A stretch of 64,000 bases of DNA, taken from Nipponacmea schrenckii. Taxonomy: Eukaryota; Mollusca; Gastropoda; Lottiidae. The stretch is from NCBI GenBank assembly GCA_030562195.1, contig CM060201.1, forward strand, positions 34,826,067-34,890,066, read 5' to 3'. The notes beneath the pieces are model-generated. The model saw only the letters and a list, made by a program, of their open reading frames with translations, did no database searches and had not been told where the DNA came from. Numbering within the stretch: position 1 is the first letter of the stretch; each line of letters opens with the position of its first letter. The translations under genes were made by a program, and so were the position numbers. Shown here in pieces: positions 13,040 to 28,000 of this stretch.

Positions 13040-16000
13040 CTACAAATATAAACCCAAGAGTTACTTCTACTTACTTCTACACCCGAAGCAATTTGAAGAA
13101 TGGGAATATCAATTAAACTATCTATTACGTTTCCATTTATATCTAATAATATTTAATGTGGATATTGTTTTCCACTTTGGGAGTTTGGGTATATGTTTAG
13201 TTAAATGCGAAAGTATTATAACAAAAATGGTGACATAACAATGTAGAACAGACATCAGAGACAGTAAAAATAACCACAGAATGAGGACGGGCAATATTCA
13301 TAATTACAATGTCAAGCTATTACGAAAATACCTGTTACAGTAGAAGGTTCAGTCACATCACCCATTGTAGAGGTGGTCATTTCTGAAATTAATAATATAA
13401 ATTGTTTAATATATGATTAGGAGAATGATATCTTGTCCTTTCATACAACACACAACATTACTCTACCATACAACAACATCACAACAACAGTATATCAAAT
13501 TATTTTCAAGTCCCATTCATTCTGGCTTCACGTACACATTGAAAACGAACAGAAGATATAGCGGAAAAAAAAATTAAGAAATACACGATATCTGTGGGCA
13601 GTCTCTATAACTTTCGCCATTGACAAGATTGGTCTATATTCTGCAGCTAAAACATTAGAAACAGCTATCGAATTGAAAATGTGAATCAAAATTGAGATTG
13701 AAATTGTTCCTATTAATTTCTTATAACATTTTTCAATTAAATATTTCAATACTTGGCTTCCGGTAGTATACAATCGCAAACCACGAACAAAAACAAACGA
13801 AGCTACCTTTAGTTGGGTCTTCGGTAAAAGTATCCATTGTAGTTCCAGTCACTTCTGAAATTAAATAATTTACTTTATTAAATTCACCCTTGTAGTGTCT
13901 AGCTATCTATTTATAGATACATATTTTAGATGGTTTACAGTAATTCAATATTGCCTATGATTACGTCAATATTAATACCCCTCTACCATGTATTGTGATT
14001 CCCGCCATTAGAGAGTCGATTGTAAAAATGTGTAATAAAGATTAAAGATGTATGATTAAATTCGGTCTTGTATATGGTTAAATCCGCAAGTGGGGTAATA
14101 TAACAACCCTGACAAATGTAAATCAGAACTAAACACTTCCTGACACACCAACGTACAATACACAATGCTATTCTATATTTTCACAAAACAGAAGCAGTAC
14201 AGAATTAACTTGTCAAAGCTAGGCCACCAAACAACACACTACATCACTCTACAATATAACAACATCACCACAGCACAGTAAACCAAAATACTTGAATGAA
14301 AACTGAAGATTGTTTATAAGATAGAAGTTATAGAAGAGCAACGAGTTTTCTTTAAATGACTGAATCAATACAGAAAATTAAACCTTTTACAATTTAAACT
14401 GGCTTATAAAAGATTTTACCTGTAGTAAGTGGTTCTTCAGTGACCTCCACTTCGGTTCCATTTATTACTGAAATTTAAACAGAGATATCTAAGGCCTTGT
14501 TATTGTTTATAATATACATCATTTAAAACAATATCAATACTAAAACTTACCGGCAAACCATGCTTTTCCACTACTGTCAGCTCGACATAAAAATTCCCTG
14601 TCACCAGAATTATACATAGCACCATTACCATAGCAACTATTATCCATAATACAATGGTCAGGCTGAAATAAACCATTACTATAATATATAACATCTATAA
14701 TACAATAGTTAGACTGAAATTAACCATCACTATAATATATAACATATATAATACAATAGTTAGACTGAAATAAACCATTACTATAATATATAACATCTAT
14801 AATACAATAGTTAGACTGATATAATCCATTACTATAATATATAACATCTATAATACAATAGTTAGACTGATATAACCTATTACTATAATATAGCGTCTAT
14901 AATACAATAGTTAGACTGAAATAACCTATTACTATAATATATAACATCTATAATACAATAGTAAGACTGAAATAAACCATCACTATAATATATAACATCT
15001 ATAATACAATAGTTAGACTGAAATAAACCATTACTATAATATATAACATCTATAATACAATAGTTAGACTGAATAAATCATTACTATAATATATAGCATC
15101 TATAATACAATAGTTAGACTGAAATAAACCGTCACTATAATATATAGCATATATAATACAATAGTTATACTGAAAAAAAACCATTACTATAATATACAAC
15201 ATATATAATACAATAGTTAGACTGAAATAAACCATTACTATAATATACAACATCTATAATACAATAGTTAGACTGAAATAAACCATTACTATAATATATA
15301 ACATCTATAATACAATAGTTAGACTGAAATAAACCGTTACTATAATATATAACATCTATAATACAATAGTTAGACTGAAATAAACCATTACTATAATATA
15401 TAACATCTATAATACAATAGTTAGACTGAAATAAACCATCACTATAATATATAACATATATAATACAATAGTTAGACTGAAATAAATCATTACTATAATA
15501 TATAACATCTATAATACAATAGTTAGACTGAAATAAACCATTACTATAATATATAACATCTATAATACAATAGTTAGACTGAAATAAACCATTACTATAA
15601 TATATAACATCTATAATACAATAGTTAGACTGAAATAAACCAATACTATATTATAAAACATCTATAATACAAATAGTTAGACTGAAATAAACCATTACTA
15701 TAACATATAACATCTATAATACAATAGTTAGACTGAAATAACCCATTATAGTAACATATAGCATCTATAATACAATAGTTAGACATAAATTAACCATTTT
15801 TGTTACATATTACATTATATAATACAACAACTGCTTTTTGGAGAATACGGATCATTGACATAAATATTAAGCACTTGATTGTTTATATTTAAAAACTTAC
15901 CGAAGCGATGCAGATCATTTTATCCGTGTTTTCTATACTACAGTTCATACATTCTGTATTATATATGATGAAATTTAACTGTTGGCTGTAGTTCTGACCA

Positions 16001-19000
16001 TTATTAGATACCGACACTTTATAACCTGTCACAGTTTCATCAATAACTGGTACATCTACTGATCTTCTTCTACGTTTTCTAGATGGTAATTTACATGCTA
16101 CTTCTCCAATACTCTCAAATACTGCTGTTATTATTTCTCTTTCTTTACTGACAGTAACTTTGTTATTGTTTATCTAGATATAAATAATACCAGATAATGT
16201 AAAATACGCTCAATAACAGCTTAACTCCATGGTAGTACAGTGGATTAGCTCCCAATAATTGAAAAACTGCATTCATTTGCATAGGTGGGGGGATACTGAA
16301 TACTTCACTGAATAGTATTTCAAAATATACCAAAATAATGGGCATATATATATGAACGCTTTTTAAATTTCGAAAACAAAGTGCAACTTCCGAAAACGAC
16401 ATTTTCGGACACTTATACAATTGCCAAAATTACACAACGATTATTGTTGTATAGCACTGTCAAAATGGACCTGCTCAGTAATGTACCGTTATGTTCTTCT
16501 TATGTGTTAAACTGTGAGTTCTTGACAGCTGAATGGGCACAAATACGATTTTAAAGTGATAATAGGTCTTAGAATGAACATCAAATTTGAAAATTTTAAA
16601 TTTGGTCAATAGGAGCTCTATTCATCAGTCAATATACCTACTTACATAAATAACATAAACAAATAAATAAATATCCAAAAAACTAATAAATTAACCATAA
16701 AGATGCATTTGATTATTGAAAAACGCTTTATAAATTGATTAAGCGTTTTAAAAAAATGACTTAGTTTTGCGCGTTTTAATGATTTTAAGAGATTATGTTA
16801 CTTTATTACACCAGGTAAGTTCACTGATGAATATATAGTCATATTGACCTTTCTTGAGAACTAAATTTTTATGTTCATGCTAAGACCTATTATCCCTTTA
16901 AGTAAAAATAATAGCAGTTACCTTAAATGGTAATAGTTGACACTTGGTCTGGTCAGCATCTACAAATCTTCCACCAAAAACAGCCACTTCCTTACAATCA
17001 TCTACTGTTAGATCACAATGTCCATCAGCTTCTAGATTGTGGGCTAATGGTGGTGTATTGAGAGATACTGAACAGTCTGATCCAATATACCCAGTGTTAC
17101 AGATACATTTACCTGGAATTACAAAATAAAGTTGAAGTATGGAAACTATAGAATAGTTGTATTTGAGTGTACACATTGTATCTAGCACCTATGTTCACAC
17201 AACAGTTTAAAAGCACATCAACGCGTCACACTGAATCCGTTTTGAAACGATCTAAAATCCCTTTAACGAAACCCCTTCAAACATTACTTGTAGCTTTTAA
17301 CAATTTTAACTAAAACGGGTTATACATCGCGCTTTCCGGCTTACCCTTCAGTGCAAATTAGATGACAGTAGCAAGTCATCGAAAATCACTGCAATGTTAT
17401 TCTATATCGCTTCAGAATGCAGCTTAAAATTGTTTTCTTTTATACCATTTTTTTAAGTTTAAAGTATTTTTGAAAGGATTTTAGTAGATTTGCAAGAAGC
17501 ATAGACGGCTGGATGAAAATGTAAATTAATGCTGTTAGTGTCACCATGGTTACATATGAAGTCGCTTTAAATTGGTCCCAATTTTCAGCATGTGCAGAAT
17601 TAATACGAGCCAATCTGCTAGTATACTTTCTGAATGTATATATGGAATGTGTCTAAAACGGAATAAATATATCTTTATGTCGACGTTAAAATGTTATGTT
17701 AAGTGACATGTTTTACATTAGTCCATTGTTTTAGCCTCTTGATAAATATTATGACATTATTTGGACAAATTTCAAAATGACTATCAAAGACAGATGTTAC
17801 AGTGTAATAGCTGGACGCTGTGTTACGACTTAAGACCACCTACCGTCTTTACAAAGTCCCTGATCAGAACATTCCCCAAGACAAGCAACTTCTTCCACCA
17901 TCTCCAGAATAGTTTTTCCATTTTCCACCTTTTCTTCTCTTAAAGTTCCATTCATTCTGGCTTCACGTATACATTGGGCACCGACAGAGGATACGGCGGA
18001 GAGTGCAAACACATCAGTTCCACTTAACTAGAATATAAACGATCCTTCAATATTTCTACTGAGTAACCTATAATAAGCATTAAGTCCAAAAGCAATATTG
18101 GCACTGGGTTTATAAGTATATTCGAATATGTATATTGTTTTTATTATTATTTATTCCTTTTATAACGGTATATAGCTAATAGTAGCGTAAAGCGAGTACT
18201 ATAAGTTGTGACACGAAAATTGAATTATTTATCTGCAGACACACATACCTGTATATCGCTAATGCATGTTCCTATAGCCTCTTCTATATTAATACCTCTA
18301 ATATCCTCACATCTCTTAATAACCATAGAATTATTAAACAGACCAGAACAATATTCACTAGCACTGTTTCTAGACCATCCATTCTTCCAACTTACATCCT
18401 AGATAAAATATATCTATTTTGTACAGGTTAAATTGTTTGATATTTCTCTAGTTATTTTTATAGATTTAAACGAGTTGAATATTTATTTTAAACAATGCAT
18501 GTTCATCATTGTTATGTCCAGATGTGATTAATGTGCATGATTGACATGCATAGCCTAAACACAAAATATCTACACATACCCGCCTCAGTCTTCGGTAGTG
18601 CAATGCTACTGGAGGTTTTAAACCACGAGGAAGCGATCTTTTCTTTCGTGAAGGATTGATACATCGTTTTTTATGGAACAAGGTATAATCTGTTTCAGAA
18701 GAACAGGTTGTCGCCCCTGGTACTGGGCTACAGTTTAGTGATTTTTCTAGATCTCCAGCTACTCTTTCATCACAACGACAATGTTGGAACCTTACAGTAT
18801 CATTAGTTGTCCACTCCGGTAGAGATCTCCAGTTGCCCGGATCAAACAAGTTAAAGTCTGCCTGTACTCTGTAAATGATAAATAGTTATTATTCCTTTTC
18901 TCCGTACTCTACACTTTTCAATCTCTGTTCGATCTAATATGTGGGTGTAAGGCTCGCGTTTTAAGAAGCATTCATCAAACTTTTAGCTTTGATCTTATAT

Positions 19001-22000
19001 GACCTACTTGAAAAATTAAATGATGTATACGTTAACTGTCTTATCAATTAAAGGTATTACTGATTTCTTGATAAATTCCTTCCTGGTAACATATGGTCAC
19101 TTAACAGTCCTTCCCCTGTGTATATTGTGTCTATGACAGATGATGTGGAAATCTTGCTCGAAAATACCCAAAAATAAATAGCTATTATTATTATTGAAGT
19201 ACAGATTGTAAAGTAATGTACACCAATGTTACTATAAAATACCTGAAAGAGTTGAAATATGCGTCATTATATTCTACAGTTGGTGGATCAGCTCTTAATT
19301 CACCACATAAACCAGATGTTTTACCAATATCTCTCACTGATGGGTATATATATATATTTAACCAGTTGTTTCTGTGTCGAGAAATTTCTCTCAGATTGAT
19401 TCTTATTTTTGTATCACTTTGGAAATATATCTTTTAAAAAAATATAACAAAATATTCAAACAGAACATAATTGATAACATGTATTGATAACAATGACAAA
19501 TGTTTCATACGAGAAATATATACCTGTTAGTGCCAGTTTGACAATAACTTGTAGAGTTTAGTGGGATAACCAGGATTCAATTTGTTTTCCTCGATAATAT
19601 TCAATATACCTACCTCAAACTCCGTTTCATGTTTTTTCCTAACATCAAGAACATCAGCACCATCATCACATAATATATAGTCAATATACCAATATCCTAG
19701 GTTACAGCGGTTGATCATAAAGACAGTTCTTCCTACTCTTACTACAACACCACACACACAATATCCTGTTTGCCTTACAGTACAGTCCGTTATCTGCACC
19801 TGGACCTCCACATTGTCCATTTGTAACAAGGAGAATATACCAGTCAAGGTGAAGTATGAAGGATGAAAGGATCCCCTGAACCAGAAAAAGAAGAGTATAA
19901 CATATATGGATCTTTAGTGACCAAAGAGGTATATTTTATATAAATAAGATGTATTCGGCCATCCTCAAAACTTTTTTTGGTGGTTCTTATATTGTTCCCT
20001 GAATATAATTCCTGATTTTCAATTCTGAAATTTTCTTATGTCACTTGACAAAGCTCTTCAAAGATTACAATCGCAATTTGCAACAGGCTATAAAACCGGA
20101 AGTAAACACCTAAGAGAAAACTGACGATACACAGTTATCATTGAAGAAAGAACATGATTTTTAAATGCTACAAATTTGATTTGAATATTTAGTGGTGTGT
20201 ATCACGGGGGCTTGGGGTTCTTGCATGCCCAGTTTTTGACTACTTTTTGGTCTAGATTTGGAATTTGATGTCTGTGATTGTATTTTCAGAATTTTCTAAA
20301 AATTGTAGTTTTGTGTGCAGGGCTAGTCAAGAGGATGTTGATAAAATGTAGTGGTTGACTAGTTACTCACGGTAATGCGATATTAAATTTTTGTAACGAA
20401 ACCAAGTATTGACTAGGCTTTCATGTGACATATCGAAAGGTTTTCAACGAGATTTCTGGAAAGGAGCTATAGAAGGTTGAATAACGTGATTTAACATGGA
20501 AACAGATGACAAATGAATTAGTGGTCCATCTTATTTGGGAACATTCCAAGATCTGAATTAGGTACATGATCACGCCAAATTTCATTCAAATCAATTGAAA
20601 CCTGTAGTTTCTATCGAATTCACAAGCTAATTTTGATACACTTTGACTAGGTCAAGGGCTATGATTCAAAAACACTTCATCGAAATATCGTCAATATCGA
20701 ACTTGTCCAAGATCACATCGATGTTAATGTACACATCAACCTTCTCATGCCTCTATCGCGTTCACAGACCAATTTCGACGTTTTTTTTTTATCAAATCAA
20801 GGACAATAACTTCCAAAAAAACGTTCATCGAAAACTTGTCAGTATTGAACTTGTCCAAAATCTCATCATTCTACCATACTGTTTGTGTTGTGTTATCAAA
20901 ATTTAATTGGGTACGGACAGGTTTTATATTATGTAACCAACAGTAATTTGGGCACGAACTGGTTTGCTGAGCAATTTGACCATTGTTTATTTTTGATCGG
21001 ACGGCAACCTCTTGGAACTTGAGACGCCATTTGTGATTTTACAGTCTGTTTTCGATGCACCACGGTGTAAGTTTTGCTTTATATTGTCAAATTATGATAA
21101 GTAATCATGTCTAATGCTTTATTTTTGTATGTTAATTGATAAATTATATAGTTTAAGTATTTGCAAGATTTATCATAGTTGCAAATTCGTCCACAATATA
21201 CCATTTATACTATCTTCGATTCATTATTGTGAATTAATTGTTTTTTGTAATTTTCAGTTTTTGACCTAATGTCACACTACAGGCCACACTGAGCATGGTG
21301 TAAGGTGTGAAGCTGCACAGTAGAAAAACCGTGATTACCAGATGTTATCATAATTTGGCTGAGTTAATGGTTGCTTTGCTGAATGTGGAACGTCTTTTGG
21401 AGGATGGAGCCTTTGGATATGTATCAATTAATACAGATGAATGATTTATGGTGGCTTTATTCGTATACAAAGAAACCTGTAATTTTTAACATGAACATGG
21501 CTGTGAACTCTTATAACAAAGATAGCTTGCCAGGCAAGGTAATATACGCCCACTGGCAGCATTTATTTCAAATAAAAACTTTTCAGTAAGGTTACAAAAG
21601 TGGAATGAAATATTCTACCTTCCACCATATATTTTTTTCTAGGGTCTCTAGTTTCATTAAAAACTGTCAAGAATTGTACCTAACTCAATTCATTAAATAT
21701 TTTTCGGTATTTTTATGATTTGCAATAGGGTTCACCCTTAATAATATTTTGATATTTTTAATTCTTAATAAGGCTCATTCTTGGTTGATATTAAATAATT
21801 TCAGCGAGTTTTGTCAAAAATGAATGTTTAGAGTGTTCACAAGCCAAAAGTTGAAAGCGATTTTGAAAACAGGCCCAATAACTGACACTAAATATTTTTC
21901 GATTTATCTGATTTTCAATAGGGTTTATCCTTGTGAGAAAACAAATACTAAAGCCAAGCTTCATCAAAATCCATTCAAAATTGTTCTTTCTAGAGTGTTT

Positions 22001-25000
22001 CCGAGTTAAATTGAACGCGATTTAAAAAACAAGAGCAATAACTTGTACTAAATATTTTTCGATTTTCAATAGGGTTCATCCTTGGGAGACAACAAATACT
22101 CCAGCCAAGTTACATCAAAATCCATTAAAAATTGTTCTTTCTAGAGTGTTTACAAGCTAAAATTGAACGCGTTTTCAAGAACAAGGGCTATAACTGACAC
22201 TAAATATATTTCTATTTATTTGATTTATAATAGAGTTCATCCTTGGGTAAAAACAAATACTCAAGCCAAAGTTAATAAAAATCAATTAAGAATAGTTCTT
22301 TCTAGAGTGTTTACAAGTTAAAATTGAATGCGTTTTCAAGAACAAGGGCAGTAACTCATACTAAAAAAAATTTCGATTTCGCTTTTCAATAGGGTTCATC
22401 CTTGAGTTATAACACACTCTCACACCAAGTTTCATCGAAATCCATCAAGAATTGTGCCATGTAGAGTGTTTACGAGACAAAAATCGAACGCGTTTAAAAG
22501 AACAAGGGCAATAATTCATATTAGAAATATTTTGATAATTTTCAATTAGGCTCATCCCTTGCGATATCCAACAATTTCAGTGAGTTTTGTCAACATTGGT
22601 CATGAATTGTACCTTCTAGAGTATTTATTAAAAAGTTAAACCTGTTTTCAAACACAAGGGCAATAACTGACACTAAATATATTTCGATTTATTTGATTTT
22701 CAATAAGGTTCATCCTTGGGTAAAAACAAATACTCAAGCCAAGATTTATCAAAATCCATTAAAAATTGTTCTCTCAAGAATGTTTACAAGCTAAAATTGA
22801 ACGCGTTTTCAAGAACAAGGGCAATAACTCATACTAAATGTTTTTCGATTTCGCTGATTTTCGATAGGGTTCATCCTTGGGTAAAAACAAATACTCAAGC
22901 CAAGTTTTATCAAAATCCATTAAAAATTGTTCTCTCAAGAATGTTTACAAGCTAAAATTGAACGCGTTTTCAAGAACAAGGGCAATAACTCATACTAAAT
23001 GTTTTTCGATTTCGCTGATTTTCGATAGGGTTTATCCTTGAGTTATAACATACTCTCACACCAAGTTTCAGTAGGGTTCATCCTTGCGTGATCATAAACA
23101 CTCATATTAAGTTTCATCTAGATCCGTCAAGAATTACACCGTGTAGAGTGTTTACGAGCAATTGTGGACGGACGGACGGACGGACGGACGGACGGATGTG
23201 GGTGACGACAATATACGCCCCCCATTTCATGTGGTCGTATAAAAAGGGTTTGTTAAGAGTGATTGATATGACATTGTAACCTTCATGAAGAACAATTCTC
23301 TTTATTATTTTTGCCTGTTGTTTAATGTTTAATACGAGTTTTGTGTGATTGTTGTAGCACCTTGTTGTATCATCTTATGATTTATGGGTATTACTTTTGA
23401 TTAATATAGATCATTGGTTTAATCTTATTCATATGTTATTGTGACATTAGTGCTTGGTACTGAATATGCTTTCACAGTAATTTTGGTTAGAGTACATTAC
23501 TTTTTCAATGATTCATATGCATGTCTATTGATTGAATACTAGTATTGAGATCAATTTAGTTACTTGATATTGGTAACTATTAACTGTAATTATGGCGTCT
23601 CAGATTGGTGCTAAAGCAGACATTCATATGCCAAAATATATGGATGATCCTCGTATCAGAACTTCAACAGAAAAGGGTTGCGAGCTTCATTCTGCACGTG
23701 TTCAGACATTAAAAGTCAAGTGTGCTTGGCGTAATTTAGAAGACTTGATCAATAACATTACCGTCGAATCAGTAAACTGCGTCGCCAAGTGGTGAGAAGA
23801 ACCAAGATGATTTCGACTATGAAGGACTATTGACCATAAAGCTGACAGTCGTAAGACACGATCTGATTAAGAAGCTCCCATGTCGATGGATGAAAAAGTT
23901 GACACGAAGCCGAATAAACCTTCGAATCCAGGTGTAAATGTTGTTTGTAGCTTTTTTATCAAAAATATTTAACAAGGCCAATACGAGCAGTTTCGATTGT
24001 ACTTTAGCGGTACCTTATTTAGCAGATCGTGTGATAATCAATGTTTTTTCCTGACGCCATAAAAGCGAAGGGACGACACGACATTTATAAAATAAATCGA
24101 AGACTTGGAAGCCCCAGCGTCTGTAAGTAACATATAAGTTTTGCAATCGCGTGTTTTAAATTCACGGCTAATCAAATCAGGCTTTTATATGTCGAATAAT
24201 TTATGCATTTGCGAAAACTGCCACCATTACTAGCGCACAAGCGGAGGTACTATATGCACGTAATGCAGCTGATTTTGTTAAGTCTAATAAACCACCTCAG
24301 GGTAGTCAGAGTGAAAAAAATGAAGTTGTTCAGAAAGATAAAAAAAAATTTCTGTAGTTGGCAGAATAAATGGCATGGATAGTCAATCAGTTGACCCGAA
24401 GAAAATTCTTAAAATTATGGACAAATACCCATGACCTGCAAACATACAAGCAAAAGTTTCAAGTGTGAATAAAAATATTTGGGGATATTTGAAAAGTGGC
24501 ACTAGGTCTAATGACATTAAGTACAAAAGAATGGCTGATAGAATGGTATGACAAATTTAGCAAATACACTTCTGTTTTTAATTTAACAAGTATTGAATTG
24601 AAAAGACTAACTACTGAAATAAAGTGGAAGTGCAAAATATTTCAGAAAAAGATTTCAGATTGTACCAAAATGGTTATGAATTCATTGGTGCTTATTGGAC
24701 ATGCCAATCAAGAGTGGACCAGAGGAGATGAGAAGCTCTTAAACCAGATCTAACTACAATATTCCAACATATTTGTATTCCAGGGCCAATATTGGTTCAT
24801 CAGAATATTTATTTGGAGAAGTTCTGTCCAAGACAGTGAAAGATCTGAAAGAGACCTCTCAAGTAGGTTCCTCGTTTGCGGGACATTATAATTCCTATAA
24901 CTCCAACAGAAATTATCAGCCGTTATTTTAAAAAAAAACTAAGATCTATCGCCGTCAGGGCAAATACGGCAATACGGCAGTCATCGGAAGGGAAACAGTA

Positions 25001-28000
25001 CCAAGTTCAAGAAATAGGAGAAAGATACAAGAATCAAGCTTATATGAAAATCCTGACTTATCCCCCAGTAGGTTATTCTTTTAATGATTGGGATTTTTTT
25101 TATTTCCACCTTGAAACTAGAAATACCCAAAGGCTTTAAAGCAGGTAAACTGTAGGATCATGTAGATACATGGAAAAGTATGACTTCTGATGTCAATGTG
25201 CTGAAAACCTTTTCTGGAATGTCAATTCAATTGTCACAATACAGTATCTAGTTCAATCATATGTTCCTTATCCATACAAGTATCATGATGTAAAGTTGAC
25301 TATTATTTCAAAACAAATTTCTCATATGTTGAGTAAAGAAATAAAAGAGAAAACTGAACATGAATCAAGAGACTTTATATCAAATATACACGTACTAAGA
25401 AAGATATGTCAAGAGTTGTTATTGACTTAAAAAACTTTAAGAATAATGGTTTTAAAAGTTTTGATGTGATTTATTCAGATTAATCTTACAACAATTTTCA
25501 TCATGAAAGTATGACAAGGTACCCAAACAAAAAAAAGTGAACGAAAAAGGTTTTTCGATCGATAATAATGTTACCCCCCCTGTACTGATTTATGATTCAC
25601 TTATAATACAGGGACGGACGGACAGACAGGGATGACGACAATAAAAATAAAATAATAATAAAAATCTTTATTTTACATGGGTCAGAATTAGGCCCAATAC
25701 ACAATAACATGGTCCAGTATCACATTCAGACCATATACAATCGTCTAAAAATTGTGACAGATTTTCAACGTACAATTTGTTTATAAAATGAAAATGGATA
25801 TCATATACAGTTCCCGCGGCCATGCACAAAGCAGCCAAAAAAAACCGCACCCGTGCATCTCTAACAAACCGCACACCGAAACGCCGTACACCTTCCACAG
25901 TCATGCACCCGAATTAAAATGTGGGCGTATACAAATGGAGATAAAAAGTTTCGTGTTATAATTTATTCAAGAGATACCAAAAAAAAAAACTCTTTAAAGA
26001 CAGAGTGCCCTTTGTCACTTCCGGTTGCAAAGAAAATGCGTCAAATTGCATTTAAACTATTTATTTTTACAAGTTTTCTAACGATGTCACATCAAATAAA
26101 AACGAGGAATTGGTATTTTTTTACTGTGAGCTCGGGGCAGAAAATAATATTATTAAGAAAATAAGACTAGACCATTAAACGCAAGGCTCATAACACAAAT
26201 TTTGTCATTTAATGATGACGTTATTAACCTCTTGAATATCAGTGAGAAAACAATTTATTTTAATAAAGAAAAAAAAAAGAAATTGATGTCCAATCTACGA
26301 GGTAGTATGCCTTTTTAGATCGATTTTAATGGTAGCTTTGTGTCAGCAGAACATCAGAAGGATTGCAGTGAAACAATCTTATCCCATTTTGTTTGACTTA
26401 AAGCCTCGATCTAAATACAGTAAAGATATATTACTAGTTATAAGAAATATAATACTTTACCACGAGGAGCTATAAAAATCCCGAAAATACAAATAATATC
26501 CGAACATTCGACATGATCTGGCTTCAATCAGTGATGTATCCTTGACTATATTGATCTGAAAGTAAGGTAGAAATAATTAGCCAACTATTAGAGTAGAAAA
26601 CGGAACTATTAGCTCTGATATGTTGTAAATTTCACATTGATGTGCAATCCATAATGAGTCTGTAGGATATAAGCTTGTTTTTTTTAATCGTGTTCTGTTC
26701 GTCATTTTTACTACCAACCCTCCAAAGAAATATTTAACAGAATATAGAAAAATTTATTTATGAATATTCTTGAAATTCTTAAATGTTCTTTTTTGCTTTC
26801 TCTATAACATCATATTGATTTGTAACTGCCACTGCATAGTTCTTTCATAATGCTCGATGTTTTTCATTTTTTAATTCAAAACTGAAATTGCATAAAGTTT
26901 GTAGCATTCACAAAAAAAAAACAACTACGGATTTGAACCTAGCACACTCAAATTTCCTTAAATGCAACATAGTTTTTCCCAGTGATATATTTATTTTAAT
27001 TTAGTTTATTAAATGATGATTTGTTTCAAACTTCATTAGCCCATGATATAACATTTTTATTAACTTACCGTTACTGGTTCAAGAAAGTAATTCTCCCAGA
27101 TTCGTTGACTGAAATATAAATCGTCAGTTCGAAGAAATACTTTCTTTTGAGTAACCATTTGTCCATAATCTTCAGTTATAGTCGTGGTGATCTCTAATGA
27201 ATAGAGTCTGTTCCAATCTGAAGTTTTGATAGAAATGCCACACACGCCATTAGCTGTGGGAGTAGGTTCGCATTGATCCTGCACTTCTCTGGGTATATCA
27301 GCAGTTACTACGAAATCACAGCCTGCAGAATCATCACAACCAATTGGAACTGCGGGGCGAATTCTTATAGTGGCCATCTCCCCTTCTTTCATATTAATAA
27401 CCGGATTCTCTATCTAAATATAATGATTTTAATAAATAAGTCAATAACTACAGATGAGTGATATATATAACACAATGCATATACTATAGATGTATTTTAT
27501 TTCAAATTTGTCGTATATTCGTAACAATTTTCGTTATAGCAATAGGGTTTACCTCTAATATATTAATGTCTCGAATTAAACCACCCCAAACAAAAGTCCA
27601 AAAATGTTCAATTCAGGACTTTTCAACCAGATGGAAAGTCTTTTCACCCCTGTGAAAAGTAAAGTCACTATCATTTTAGAAAAATTGAATATTGTAAATT
27701 TGATTCCGTATATCAGCCATCGTAGGTTTATAGCTGAGACAATAATTTCAATCCAAAATAAAAAGGAAATTGATGGAATTTAAAAAGAAGAATGGTATCT
27801 TGCCTTTATTCCTATAAATTTATTGTGACTGATTGACGGAGAACTCGTTCTCCATTCCCCATCAATATTTACAGCAGCTTTAATTTCACAGTGAAGCTAA
27901 AATATAAAAATAAATTTCAATGTCATACAATTCAAGACTATAGTAGAAATGACACGAATGGAGTTTTTAAGTCGTGCTCTTATGCACCTTATGAAGACGG

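Noticed and set aside
14500..15253. Hydrophobic open frames MLYIIVMVYFSLTIVL on minus
   Set aside because: Another frame of the same 51-bp array; the true exon at 14551-14662 uses a different frame.
25668..25904. Minus frame MTVEGVRRFGVRF...
   Set aside because: Lies in a retroelement 3' end with AATAAA; no recognisable domain.
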